A stretch of DNA of 60,292 bases. Source: Pseudomonadota bacterium. Lineage in GTDB: Bacteria; Pseudomonadota; Alphaproteobacteria; Caulobacterales; Caulobacteraceae. Positions within the stretch are counted from its first letter, which is position 1, and each line of letters opens with the position of its first letter. Shown here piece by piece: positions 45,413-54,116 of this stretch. The position numbers and the translations under genes are program-made. A model generated the notes under the pieces. It had not been told where the DNA came from. It saw nothing but the letters and a program-made list of their open reading frames with translations, and made no database searches. The stretch covers positions 1 to 60,292 of the forward strand of contig JAEZEZ010000051.1 in the NCBI GenBank assembly GCA_023432855.1, read 5' to 3'.

Positions 45413-46117
45413 ATGGGGAAAGTCTTTCCCGACGCGCGGGCTGCCCTCGACGGGCTGCTCTTCGACGGCATGACGGTGATGTCGGGCGGCTTCGGCCTCT
45501 GCGGCATCCCCGAGAACCTGATCCTGGCCATCAGGGACAACGGGGTTAAGGGCCTGACGGTCATCTCGAACAACGCCGGCGTGGATGATTTCGGCCTCGG
45601 CCTGCTGCTATGGAGCAAGCAGATCAGGAAGATGATCTCCTCCTACGTCGGCGAGAACAAGGAGTTCGAGCGGCAGTATCTCGCCGGGGAGCTGGAGCTG
45701 GAATTCAACCCTCAGGGCACCTTGGCCGAGCGCATCCGCGCCGGGGGCGCCGGGATCCCCGCCTTCTTCACCGCCACCGGCGTCGGCACACTCGTGGCCG
45801 AGGGCAAGGAGGTGCGCGAGTTCGGCGGACGGAAATACGTGATGGAGACGGGGCTGGTTGCAGACCTCTCCATCGTCAAGGCCTGGAAAGGTGACGAGCG
45901 GGGCAATCTCGTGTTCCGCAAGACCGCCCGCAACTTCAACCCCATGATGGCGACGGCCGGGAAGGTGTGCGTCGCCGAAGTGGAGGAGATCGTTCCGGTC
46001 GGCTCGCTCGATCCGGACACCATCCACACGCCGGGCATCTTCGTCGACCGCATCGTGCAGTCGACCTTCGAGAAACGCATCGAACAGCGCACCGTGCGCC
46101 AGCGGGAGAACGCCTGA
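45413..46117 (+). CDS. scoA: succinyl-CoA:3-ketoacid CoA-transferase, subunit A
   Basis: The alpha subunit of a family I CoA-transferase that activates acetoacetate using succinyl-CoA. It has the glycine-rich VMSGGFGLCGIPENL segment (near 27), the SNNAGVDDFGLGLLL motif, and GVGTLVAEGKEVREFGGRKYV. Its 234 residues are normal. AAGGAG lies ten bases before the chosen ATG. The stop and the scoB start share one base. Confidence 0.94.
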   Translation: MGKVFPDARAALDGLLFDGMTVMSGGFGLCGIPENLILAIRDNGVKGLTVISNNAGVDDFGLGLLLWSKQIRKMISSYVGENKEFERQYLAGELELEFNPQGTLAERIRAGGAGIPAFFTATGVGTLVAEGKEVREFGGRKYVMETGLVADLSIVKAWKGDERGNLVFRKTARNFNPMMATAGKVCVAEVEEIVPVGSLDPDTIHTPGIFVDRIVQSTFEKRIEQRTVRQRENA

Positions 46118-46776
46118 TGCCCAGGACTCGCGACCAGCTCGCCGAGCGCGCCGCCCAGGAGCTGCAGGACGGCTTCTATGTGAACCTTGGCATCGGCATC
46201 CCCACCCTGGTGGCCAACTACATTCCGGCCGGCATGACCGTGACCCTGCAGTCCGAGAACGGCATGCTCGGCATGGGCCCGTTCCCCTATGCGGGCGAGG
46301 AGGACGCAGACCTCATCAACGCAGGCAAGCAGACCATTACCGAGCTGCCGGAGACGGCATACTTTTCGTCGGCCGACAGCTTCGCCATGATCCGGGGCGG
46401 CCACATCGACCTGTCGATCCTGGGCGCCATGGAAGTCGCCGAGAACGGCGACATCGCCAATTGGATGATCCCCGGCAAGCTCGTAAAGGGCATGGGGGGC
46501 GCCATGGATCTCGTCGCCGGCGTCAAGCGCGTCGTCGTCGTGATGGAGCACGCCAACAAGCACGGCCAGTCCAAGGTGCTGCAACGCTGCACCCTGCCTC
46601 TGACCGGCACGGGCGTGGTGGACCGCATCATCACGGACCTCGCGGTCTTTGACGTCAAACCCGACGGAGCGGGGCTCGAACTCATCGAACTCGCCCCGGG
46701 CGTGTCGCTCGACGAGGTGCGCGAGAAGACCGAGGCGAGCTTCACAGTTTCTGAAAAGTTGAAATCTGCGGCATAA
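46117..46776 (+). CDS. scoB: succinyl-CoA:3-ketoacid CoA-transferase, subunit B
   Basis: The beta subunit (219 residues), which carries the catalytic glutamate Glu47 in LQSENGMLGMGP that forms the CoA-thioester. Other signatures are YVNLGIGIPTLVANYIP, IRGGHIDLSILGAMEV and GGAMDLVAGVKRVVVVMEH. Together with scoA it supports use of ketone bodies or polyhydroxybutyrate-derived acetoacetate. Confidence 0.95.
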   Translation: MPRTRDQLAERAAQELQDGFYVNLGIGIPTLVANYIPAGMTVTLQSENGMLGMGPFPYAGEEDADLINAGKQTITELPETAYFSSADSFAMIRGGHIDLSILGAMEVAENGDIANWMIPGKLVKGMGGAMDLVAGVKRVVVVMEHANKHGQSKVLQRCTLPLTGTGVVDRIITDLAVFDVKPDGAGLELIELAPGVSLDEVREKTEASFTVSEKLKSAA

Positions 46777-46826
46777 TGCGCTGACCGAGTGGGGAAGCCG
46801 CCCGTCAGAGGCGGCTCGGAGGCAAG

Positions 46827-47762
46827 ATGTCAGTGGGTGTCCCGGGAGCGGCTGTCGCCGCCCCGCCGGCGGACGCCGCCCGCGTGGCGGCGATCCGCAA
46901 CAATCTGGACCTGAACGATACGGGAGCGATCGCCGCGTTCGGCGACCGTGCGCGACGGGAGTTGCTGGCCGGCGTCGAGAGGCTTCTGGCCGAGGCCCGG
47001 GCAGCTGACGCAGCCGAGGCGACAAGCCTTGTGGAGCGCGCGCGAGAGCGGATCGAAACGCTCGATCCCAGCGAGTTGCAACCGCGCGGGGGCCTGGACA
47101 ACCTGTTCAATGGGCGCACGGCGAGGCTTCACCGCTTTCGTCGCGCTTCGGACCAGGCCTGGGAGGTGATCGAGCCCGTCGTTACCGAACTGCAGACGAA
47201 AGTGGGGTCACTCGAGACGCGCAATCGAACCCTGGACAGTCTGCACGAACAGACGCGGGCGCTGATCCTGGAGTTGGACGCCTACCTGCAGGCGGGCCGA
47301 ATGCGTCTCGCCGAAGCGCGTGCGACCGCGCCCCTCAGCGAAAGCCCGGAGACGCCCCCTCCGCCTCAGGACGGCGAACCCCGCGGTCCCGGACCTGCGG
47401 CGGTAAAGGATATCTCGGCGGCCGACCGGCTGGCCGCGCGGCTGGGCGATCTGGAACAGACCCGGGCCATGGCGGTGAGGCAGCTGCCCATCGTACGTCT
47501 GGTGCAGAACGTCGACAGCTTCCTTATCCAGGACGTCGCCCGCGCCGAAAAAGCCCTCTCGGTCTGGTGGGAATCGTGGACCCGGATGCTGGGTTCGGCG
47601 CGCGAACGGACGCAGCCGCATATCCCGACCCTCGCAGACCAGAAGCTCACCGTCCTGCAGTCACTGGAGCAGGTCCGGAAGGGCCTCGAGGAAAGCCACA
47701 GCCGCCGCATCGAGGCGGAGGCGGCGATGGCGCGAGCCGCGCAACCGGCGTTGAAGTCCTAA
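46827..47762 (+). CDS. TelA-like (toxic anion resistance family) protein
   Basis: A 311-residue soluble, largely helical and coiled-coil protein. The central and C-terminal region has the TelA/KlaA pattern ARLGDLEQTRAMAVRQLP, IVRLVQNVDSFLIQDV and WWESWTRML, with long helices before it (about 20-150) separated by a Pro-rich linker (about 165-190). TelA proteins were named for tellurite resistance but their real role is unclear, perhaps in envelope stress. GGAGG precedes the ATG. It converges with the lipoprotein gene, their stop codons interlocking as CTAA. Confidence 0.75.
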   Translation: MSVGVPGAAVAAPPADAARVAAIRNNLDLNDTGAIAAFGDRARRELLAGVERLLAEARAADAAEATSLVERARERIETLDPSELQPRGGLDNLFNGRTARLHRFRRASDQAWEVIEPVVTELQTKVGSLETRNRTLDSLHEQTRALILELDAYLQAGRMRLAEARATAPLSESPETPPPPQDGEPRGPGPAAVKDISAADRLAARLGDLEQTRAMAVRQLPIVRLVQNVDSFLIQDVARAEKALSVWWESWTRMLGSARERTQPHIPTLADQKLTVLQSLEQVRKGLEESHSRRIEAEAAMARAAQPALKS

Positions 47763-48364
47763 CGCGCGTTCGCGTCGGCCCACTGCACCAGTTCGCCCAG
47801 GGCCTCGCCCGTCGCGCCATCGAGCGCGGCGACAATGGCTCCCATCCGATTTTCCCCCGCCGGGCGGCGGACATCGATGCTGCGCTGGCCGATAACCGTT
47901 CGTTCGGGCAACCGGATGATGCGGGCGTCGAGCGAAACTACCGCCGTCGGCGCCGCCTCGCGACCATTCTCGTAGCGCGCTTCGAACGCGTTCACGTCGA
48001 CATCGAGCATCAGGTCGGCGCCGCGCCGCTCGCGGCGGCTGACCAGGTCGACGACGCGAGCCCGGCGCTCGAACGACTGCTCAAGCGCTTCGTGGAACAT
48101 CACGGAGGCCGGTGCGGCCCATCGGGCGGCTGCGATGTAGGCCACTTCCGATCCGGTCACGGTCATGATGCGATCGCCCGCCGCGGCCTGGGTGAAATCC
48201 AGGCGGGCAAGCGTCATCGGCACCGAGCCGGAGACTCCGGCGCTGGCCTCGATCGAGGATCCGAAGCGATAGAGCTGGGCCGGCTCGGATTTCGGGAATA
48301 CCGAGACGCAGCCCGAGAGCGCGAGCGCGGCGACGGCGGCGAGGGTCGGGGCGATCAGTCTCAC
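47759..48364 (-). CDS. ABC-type transport auxiliary lipoprotein (PqiC-like)
   Basis: A 201-residue lipoprotein; the signal peptide ends in LSGC with Cys19. It has the ABC_trans_aux pattern: YRFGSSIEAS and a beta-rich domain of repeated strands ending with GEALGELVQWADANA. These lipoproteins work at the outer membrane side with MCE/Mla transporters. It is the last gene of the mlaE-mlaF-mlaD operon, overlapping mlaD by four bases, and probably replaces mlaC/mlaA in this system. Confidence 0.88.
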   Translation of the reverse strand: MRLIAPTLAAVAALALSGCVSVFPKSEPAQLYRFGSSIEASAGVSGSVPMTLARLDFTQAAAGDRIMTVTGSEVAYIAAARWAAPASVMFHEALEQSFERRARVVDLVSRRERRGADLMLDVDVNAFEARYENGREAAPTAVVSLDARIIRLPERTVIGQRSIDVRRPAGENRMGAIVAALDGATGEALGELVQWADANAR

Positions 48365-49299
48365 GGTTGCACCTCGAGTTCCTTGGCGGGCGGTTTGGCG
48401 ATGAAGGTCTGCGGGCTGGCCCGGGCCTCAGAGATCAGCTGATTGAGCGCCTCAGCCGCGTCCTGGAGCGAGCCGATGGCGTCGGTCAGTTGAGGCAGTC
48501 CCGTATTCGCGAATTCTGAAGTGGGCCCCTTCAGGTCTCCGATCATGCCGCGGGCTTCCCGGGCCGTGGCTTCGATCTCGGCCGAGGCTCGCTCGAGGTT
48601 CGCCAGCGCCTTGGCGCCGTCGCCCTCCAGCATGCCGCGGCCGCTGCGAGCCAGAGCTTCCCACTCGGCCGCCGCCTTGCCGGCGTTCTCGATGGCGACC
48701 TCGGTCTTGGCGATCAGCGCCTTGCGTGCTGCGAGCTCTTCACTGATCTCATTGACGTTGGACACGGTGCTGCTGAAGGCGGCGATGTTCTCATCGGAGA
48801 GGACGCGGTTCACCCGGCCCAGCGCCTCGACGGCGCTGGCCAGCACGGTGCCCGACCCCGAGAGCAGTTCGGAGAACGGACTGGGCTGGCTCTGGATCAC
48901 CGGCACGGCGTCGTCGGGCAGGCCCGCCCGCAGCAGCTTGGCCTGGGGGCTGCCGGCGGTGACCTGGATGTAGTTCACGCCGGTGATGCCCTGGGGCTCG
49001 AGCATGGCGCGCGAGTCGGTCTTGATCGGGACGTCGGCGGTCAGACGCGCCCGGGCGATCACCTTGTTGGGGTTCTGGCTGTCGAGCTGAAGGTCGGTCA
49101 CCTCGCCGACCTTGATGCCGTTGAAGTGCACCTCGCCGCCCTCGGACAGGCCCCTCACCGGCCCGTAGAAGTGGATGTCGTAGTGGTCGTATTCGCGCGC
49201 GAACTGAAAGCGGGCGAGCCAGACGACGAACAGGATCAGGCCCAGGAAAAGGACCAGGGTCGCCAGACCAATCGCCGCGTAGTGGGCGTTTCTTTCCAT
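48361..49299 (-). CDS. mlaD: MlaD-family MCE protein
   Basis: A 312-residue periplasmic, membrane-anchored substrate-binding protein of a phospholipid ABC transporter. One N-terminal helix (about 8-29), the MCE domain (about 38-120; FYGPVRGLSEGGEVHFNGIKVGEV) and a long helical region (150-290) that extends across the periplasm. Such length, beyond E. coli MlaD, is typical of PqiB/Mkl-type relatives. The start overlaps the mlaF stop by one base. Confidence 0.92.
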   Translation of the reverse strand: MERNAHYAAIGLATLVLFLGLILFVVWLARFQFAREYDHYDIHFYGPVRGLSEGGEVHFNGIKVGEVTDLQLDSQNPNKVIARARLTADVPIKTDSRAMLEPQGITGVNYIQVTAGSPQAKLLRAGLPDDAVPVIQSQPSPFSELLSGSGTVLASAVEALGRVNRVLSDENIAAFSSTVSNVNEISEELAARKALIAKTEVAIENAGKAAAEWEALARSGRGMLEGDGAKALANLERASAEIEATAREARGMIGDLKGPTSEFANTGLPQLTDAIGSLQDAAEALNQLISEARASPQTFIAKPPAKELEVQP

Positions 49300-50084
49300 C
49301 AGTGCGCTCCTCGCGTCGCGGCGCGGCCTCGCGGCCCCAGGAAGTACTCCTGGATCCAGGGATGCGATGATTTCTCGAGTTCCTGCGGCGGCGCCTTGGC
49401 CACCACCTTCTTGTCGGCCAGCACGGCCACCTCGTCACAGATCGCGTAGAGACTGTCGAGGTCGTGGGTGATCATGAACACCGTCAGGCCGAGGTTGTCG
49501 GCCAGGTTGCGGATCAGTTCGTCGAACGCCGCAGCGCCGATCGGGTCGAGGCCCGCCGTCGGTTCATCCAGGAACAGCAGGTCCGGATCGAGCGCCAGCG
49601 CGCGGGCGAGGCCGACGCGCTTTCGCATGCCGCCGGACAGCTCGGCCGGTTTCAGGTCGCCCGCAACGGACGGCAGGCCCACCAGGGCGATCTTCAGGTC
49701 GGCGATGTGGTCGACGATGTCCTGCGGCAGCCGGGTGTGCTCCATCAGCGGCGAGCCCACGTTCTCGCGGACGGTCAGCGACGAGAACAGCGCGCCGTGC
49801 TGGAAGAGCACGCCCCAGCGACGTTCGACTTCCTCGCGTTCGGCCTGGGTCATCTCGGCCGTGTCCTTGCCGAACAAGCGGATCTCGCCGGCGTCGGCGG
49901 AGCGCAGTCCGATAATGCTGTTCAACAACACCGTCTTGCCGGTGCCAGAACCGCCGACAACGCCGAGCACCTTGCCGCGCTCGACGGTCAGGTCGAGGTT
50001 CTCATGCACGTTGCGGCCGCTGAAGCCGTTGAAAAGGCCCCGGACCTCGATCGGCGGAACGGTCCTGTCGTCGGGCGGGGCCAT
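49299..50084 (-). CDS. mlaF: MlaF-type ABC transporter ATPase
   Basis: A 261-residue ATPase. Walker A is GGSGTGKTVLL (near 43), the Q-loop is in LFQHGALFSSL, the ABC signature is LSGGMRKRVGLARAL, and Walker B is LLFLDEPTAGLDPIG, followed by the switch His in MITHDL. It provides energy for retrograde or anterograde lipid transport together with the permease upstream. Start and stop overlap the neighbouring genes by one base each. Confidence 0.94.
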   Translation of the reverse strand: MAPPDDRTVPPIEVRGLFNGFSGRNVHENLDLTVERGKVLGVVGGSGTGKTVLLNSIIGLRSADAGEIRLFGKDTAEMTQAEREEVERRWGVLFQHGALFSSLTVRENVGSPLMEHTRLPQDIVDHIADLKIALVGLPSVAGDLKPAELSGGMRKRVGLARALALDPDLLFLDEPTAGLDPIGAAAFDELIRNLADNLGLTVFMITHDLDSLYAICDEVAVLADKKVVAKAPPQELEKSSHPWIQEYFLGPRGRAATRGAH

Positions 50085-51196
50085 CAGATGTTCAGTTCCA
50101 GGTAGACCAGGGCGAAGATCGCGTCGATGCAGATGATGGCGAAGATAGCCTGCACGACCGCCGCGGTGACCCGCTCGCCAAGCGACTCTACATCGCCGCC
50201 CACCGCCATGCCCTGCCGCGCGCCAATGGCGGCGACCACGAGGGCGAAGACGGGCGCCTTGCTCATGCCGACCCAGAAGTGCTGGGCGCCCACGTTCTCC
50301 TGGATGCGCTGGAGGAAGAACGCCGGGCCGAGGTCGAGCTTGGACCAGGCGACCAGGGCGCCGCCGAAGAGGCCAGCGAGGTCCGCCAGGAAAGTCAGCG
50401 CCGGAAGCATGATGAGCAACGCCGCGAGGCGCGGCACCACCAGGGCGTCGAAAGGATCGACGCCCATCACGCGCATGGCGTCGACCTCCTGATTCATCTT
50501 CATCGAGCCGATCTCGGCGGCGAAACTCGAGGCCGAGCGGCCGGCCAGCAGCACGGCAGTGATGACCACCGCGAACTCGCGAAGCACCGAAATGCCGATC
50601 AGCTCCACGGCGAACACCGCTGCGCCGAAGGTCTGCAGCATGTCGGCGGCGAGGAACGCGACGACTGCGCCGATGAAGAAGTTGGTGATGCAGACGATCG
50701 GGATGGCGTCGAGCCCGGCCCGGTCGATCTGGCTGAACCACGCCGCCCAGCGGATCCGTTTCGGCTGGGCGAGGGTGCGGCCCGCCGCGGCCATCAGATG
50801 CCCGCCGAAAGCCAGCGACCGGTAGAGCTCGGCGCCGAACTCCGCGACCCCGCGTCCGGTCTTTTCCAGGGTGCGCAGGATCGGGTCGACGCGGACGGGC
50901 TTGCGTTCGGCCTTCTCGTCGACGGAATCGACCAGCGCCATGATCCGCGCCGCCTCCGGCCGGTCGTCGAGCGCGCCGGCGGGCAGCCGGCCCCCGGCCG
51001 CCTTGAGCACGATATAGGCCCCCGCCGTGTCGAGCCGGCCCAGATCGCTCGTGTCGAGCGCGTGCGGAGACTGACCGCGCAGGGCGTCGAGCAGGCGACG
51101 GCCGGCATCGCCCAGCCCCGTCGCCGTCCAGTCGCCGCGCAGGACGAGGACGGATCCGTCAGGACCCCTGTCGATGCTGAAGTCGGCCGCTCGCAT
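50084..51196 (-). CDS. mlaE: STAS-MlaE fusion permease
   Basis: A 370-residue permease of the lipid ABC transporter. The C-terminal 260 residues are MlaE (five to six helices; ITNFFIGAVVAFLAADML, LREFAVVITAVLLAGRSASSFAAEIGSMK and RVMGVDPFDALVVPR). The N-terminal ~100 residues are a STAS-like domain (DWTATGLGDAGRRLLDAL, DTSDLGRLDTAGAYIVL), the equivalent of the separate MlaB protein in E. coli. The start at 51196 follows an AGGGGGG site; codons further upstream are in frame. It heads the operon. Confidence 0.92.
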   Translation of the reverse strand: MRAADFSIDRGPDGSVLVLRGDWTATGLGDAGRRLLDALRGQSPHALDTSDLGRLDTAGAYIVLKAAGGRLPAGALDDRPEAARIMALVDSVDEKAERKPVRVDPILRTLEKTGRGVAEFGAELYRSLAFGGHLMAAAGRTLAQPKRIRWAAWFSQIDRAGLDAIPIVCITNFFIGAVVAFLAADMLQTFGAAVFAVELIGISVLREFAVVITAVLLAGRSASSFAAEIGSMKMNQEVDAMRVMGVDPFDALVVPRLAALLIMLPALTFLADLAGLFGGALVAWSKLDLGPAFFLQRIQENVGAQHFWVGMSKAPVFALVVAAIGARQGMAVGGDVESLGERVTAAVVQAIFAIICIDAIFALVYLELNI

Positions 51197-51324
51197 GTCC
51201 CCCCTCATAGCAGAGCAAGTCCCGCTTAACCTGCTGCGGGCTCCGCGCAAACAGGCGCAACCGTCGGGCGAGACCCCGGCGGCATTTCACCCACACCCTG
51301 TGGCTACGAAGAAACAGTTACAGA

Positions 51325-52800
51325 TCAGGCCAGTAGACTGGCCGCCAGCGCCAGATCCTGCGCCAGCATGTCACGGGCTCGCGCCCGGGCGTCGGCGTCC
51401 GGCGCCCGCAGTGCGAAGGACGGGTGGATGGTCAGTACGGCCGTCGCCCCGCCGTTCAGGCCAATCGGCTCGCCGCGCTCCTGCATCAGTTTCGCAGGCC
51501 GCCCGAGCACCTGCCGCGCGGCGGTCGATCCCAGGGCGACGATCACCCGGGGCGCCAGCAGCTTCACCTCCTGCTCGTACCACCATCTGCAGGCCTTGAT
51601 CTCGCCGACGGCGGGAGACTTGTGAAGCCGCCGTTTGCCGCGCGGCTCGAACTTGAAATGCTTGACCGCATTGGTGACGTAGACTCCATCGCGGTCGATC
51701 CCCGCGGCTTGCAGCGCCCCGTCCAGCAACTGGCCCGCGGGGCCCACGAACGGTTTCCCGCCAAGGTCCTCCTGGTCTCCCGGCTGTTCACCCACCAGCA
51801 TCATCGACGCCCGCGGGGGCCCCTCGCCTGCGATGCCCTGGGTGGCGTCCCGCCACAGGTCGCAGCGGCGGCATCCCTGAACCAGATCCCATACCTGGCC
51901 CAGGGTCTCGGCGACGGCGCCGTCGTTGACGACCGGGCCCGCGGGCGGCCGCGCGACGGCGCGCGGGGTCTGCTTGCGGGGTTCTGCGGCGGGCGCCTGG
52001 CGCATGTCCTGGGTTCGCCTCTCGGCATCGGCGATCAGGGAGGGAATGAGCTCGGCTTCCGGGAGGTTCCGCCAGTAGCGGCGGGGCATCTCGCCCTGCA
52101 TGGTTCTCGTTTTCAGCCGGGCGGGATTGAAGATCGAGGCGTAGTAGGTCCGCCAGAAGTCTTCCAGCACATCGTCGGCGGGGGCGTCCTCGCGGCGCGC
52201 CGCGGGAGCGAATTCCAGGCGGTGGCCGTCCCACAGAGCGCTAACGTCCGGAGTCAGAATGGAAAAACGCATGGAGGCGAAGCGGCGGACGAAGAAGGGG
52301 GCGGTCTTCTCCACCACCCGGTGGGCGGGTTCGAACCAGGCGACGTAGGCCGTCCCCTCCTCGTCGGTCACCTCACGAAAGCGGACGAAGGCCTTCATCT
52401 TGTGGGAGGCGCGGCTCACGTTCTTCGCGCGTTCGAGGGCGTCGGCGACGTCGCGGTCGCTGACCACGGCCATCAGCGACGGCTGCGCCTGCAGGCGCAC
52501 CAAAAGCCTGTACAGCAAGGCGTAGCGGTCTTCCGACCGGTGCAGGGCGACGTCCCGGGCGACCTCCAGAAACCGGGCCGGAACGGTCGCAACGGGACGA
52601 TCTACGGTACGTTCGGGACGGTCATCGTTATCGCGAACCTGTTCATCGGCGCCGCGAACGCCCTCCTCGAACAGCCCCGCCGGCGCCTCTCCGACGACGA
52701 AGCGGACCCGCGCCGGATCGACCCCCTCGCGCAGCAGTTCGCGGGCGGCCGCGCGCCATCCGTCGAAGTCCGTCTCGTGGGCCAGCCGGACGGTGCGCAT
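51325..52800 (-). CDS. DUF4130-UdgX fusion: uracil-DNA glycosylase superfamily protein
   Basis: A 491-residue two-domain protein. The N-terminal DUF4130 (about 1-255; ALLYRLLVRLQAQPSLM, SRASHKMKAFVRF, TPDVSALWDG, RTYYASIFNP) accompanies radical SAM genes in many genomes. The C-terminal part (about 295-490) is a UdgX/type-4-like glycosylase with GEQPGDQEDLGG (337-348), the UdgX-specific loop KRRLH with His393, and HPSFALR near 459. In UdgX proteins the loop His forms a covalent bond to the abasic sugar after uracil removal. Fe-S ligands Cys310, Cys313 and Cys404 are visible; a fourth is not obvious. The start overlaps the radical SAM stop by one base. Confidence 0.9.
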   Translation of the reverse strand: MRTVRLAHETDFDGWRAAARELLREGVDPARVRFVVGEAPAGLFEEGVRGADEQVRDNDDRPERTVDRPVATVPARFLEVARDVALHRSEDRYALLYRLLVRLQAQPSLMAVVSDRDVADALERAKNVSRASHKMKAFVRFREVTDEEGTAYVAWFEPAHRVVEKTAPFFVRRFASMRFSILTPDVSALWDGHRLEFAPAARREDAPADDVLEDFWRTYYASIFNPARLKTRTMQGEMPRRYWRNLPEAELIPSLIADAERRTQDMRQAPAAEPRKQTPRAVARPPAGPVVNDGAVAETLGQVWDLVQGCRRCDLWRDATQGIAGEGPPRASMMLVGEQPGDQEDLGGKPFVGPAGQLLDGALQAAGIDRDGVYVTNAVKHFKFEPRGKRRLHKSPAVGEIKACRWWYEQEVKLLAPRVIVALGSTAARQVLGRPAKLMQERGEPIGLNGGATAVLTIHPSFALRAPDADARARARDMLAQDLALAASLLA

Positions 52801-54041
52801 CAGAACAGAGTCAGCTGCTCGGGCTCCACCCGCGGCCGGAACCGCTCCCCGAGGGTCGCGCTGTCGGTCAGGCCGCCCGGAGACCAGTCCTCCGCGACGA
52901 TGAACGGCCGCACCCGGTCGAGGCCCCGGGTCAGCCGGCCGACGTCCTCCAGCCGCAGCCGCTTGTGACGGCGCACGCCGATCATCCGGTCGACGCTCTT
53001 CACGCCCAGCCCGGGCACCCGCAGCAGCATCTCGCGATCGGCGGCGTTCACGTCGACCGGGAAGCGGTCGCGGTGCTTCAGCGCCCAGGCCAGCTTCGGG
53101 TCGATGGCCAGGTCGAGCATGCCCGCCTCCCCGCCGGCCACGATCTCGTCGCGGCCGAAGCCGTAGAAGCGCATCAGCCAGTCGGCCTGGTAGAGCCGGT
53201 GCTCGCGCACCAGCGGCGGCTTCACCAGCGGCAGGCGGGCGCTGGCGTCGGGGATGGGGCTGAAGGCGGAGTAGTAGACCCGCTTGAGGCCATAGGAGCC
53301 GTAGAGCGTGTCCGAGCGCTGCAGGATGTCGGCGTCGCTGGCCCAGTCGGCCCCGACGATCATCTGGGTGCTCTGTCCGGCGGGCGCGAAGCGCGGCGGC
53401 CGCGCTCGGTCCTTCTTCGCCGGTTTCGCCTCGTCCAGCTTCAGGCGCACCGCGCCCATCGCCTTCTTGATCACCCGCACGTCCTTCTCGGGCGCGAAGC
53501 TGGCCAGGCTCTCATCCCGGGGAAGCTCGATGTTCACCGACAGGCGGTCGGCGTAGAGCCCCGCCTCCTGCACCAGCTTCGGGTCCGCTTCCGGGATCAG
53601 CTTGAGGTGGATGTAGCCGCGGAAGTGGTGAACCTCGCGCAGGGTGCGGGCCACCCGCACCATCTCCTCCATGGTGTAGTCGGAATCCCGGATGATGCCG
53701 GAGGAGAGGAACAGCCCCTCGATGTAGTTCCGCTTGTAGAAGCCCAGCGTCAGATCCACGACCTCGTCGACGCTGAAACGGGCCCGCGGCGTGTTCGACG
53801 AGACCCGGTTCACGCAGTAGACGCAGTCGAAGATGCAGAAGTTGGTCAGCAGAATCTTCAGCAGAGACACGCAGCGGCCGTCCGGCGTGTAGGCGTGGCA
53901 GATGCCCATCCCCTCGGTGGAGCCCACGCCCTTGCCGTCGAGCGAATTCCGCTTCGAGGAGCCCGAGGAGGCGCAAGAAGCGTCGTACTTCGCCGCATCG
54001 GACAGGATCTGCAGCTTTCGGCGGAGGTCGAGAACGGCCAT
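52800..54041 (-). CDS. putative DNA repair/modification radical SAM protein
   Basis: A 413-residue radical SAM enzyme. The cluster motif is Cys69-x3-Cys73-x2-Cys76 in CIFDCVYCVNR, preceded by GICHAYTPDGRC. The C-terminus has a helix-hairpin-helix (MLLRVPGLGVKSVDRMI), which suggests contact with DNA, and ends with QLTLF. It belongs to the rSAM_link_UDG group, named for its constant pairing with the DUF4130/UDG protein encoded next. The reaction is unknown. I chose the ATG at 54041 because a LexA box begins two bases upstream; an in-frame codon 18 residues earlier would put the box inside the gene. Confidence 0.9.
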   Translation of the reverse strand: MAVLDLRRKLQILSDAAKYDASCASSGSSKRNSLDGKGVGSTEGMGICHAYTPDGRCVSLLKILLTNFCIFDCVYCVNRVSSNTPRARFSVDEVVDLTLGFYKRNYIEGLFLSSGIIRDSDYTMEEMVRVARTLREVHHFRGYIHLKLIPEADPKLVQEAGLYADRLSVNIELPRDESLASFAPEKDVRVIKKAMGAVRLKLDEAKPAKKDRARPPRFAPAGQSTQMIVGADWASDADILQRSDTLYGSYGLKRVYYSAFSPIPDASARLPLVKPPLVREHRLYQADWLMRFYGFGRDEIVAGGEAGMLDLAIDPKLAWALKHRDRFPVDVNAADREMLLRVPGLGVKSVDRMIGVRRHKRLRLEDVGRLTRGLDRVRPFIVAEDWSPGGLTDSATLGERFRPRVEPEQLTLF

Positions 54042-54042
54042 T

Positions 54043-54057
54043 GTTCCCGGAATGTTC
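54043..54057. promoter_or_regulatory. LexA (SOS) box
   Basis: GTTC, seven bases, GTTC, exactly the alphaproteobacterial LexA operator GTTC-N7-GTTC; read on the minus strand it is GAAC-N7-GAAC. It ends two bases before the radical SAM start codon, so LexA bound here would block transcription of the radical SAM-UdgX pair. The next gene upstream on that strand ends 60 bases away, so the box serves this operon only. Confidence 0.8.
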
Positions 54058-54116
54058 CATAGCCCACCGGGAAGCACAAGCCTTTGAATAGCCAAGCTTA
54101 CCCGGACGGGCTCCGG

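Noticed and set aside
54041..54095. An 18-residue longer N-terminus for the radical SAM protein.
   Set aside because: It would place the LexA box within the coding region and the added residues show no similarity to the family start.
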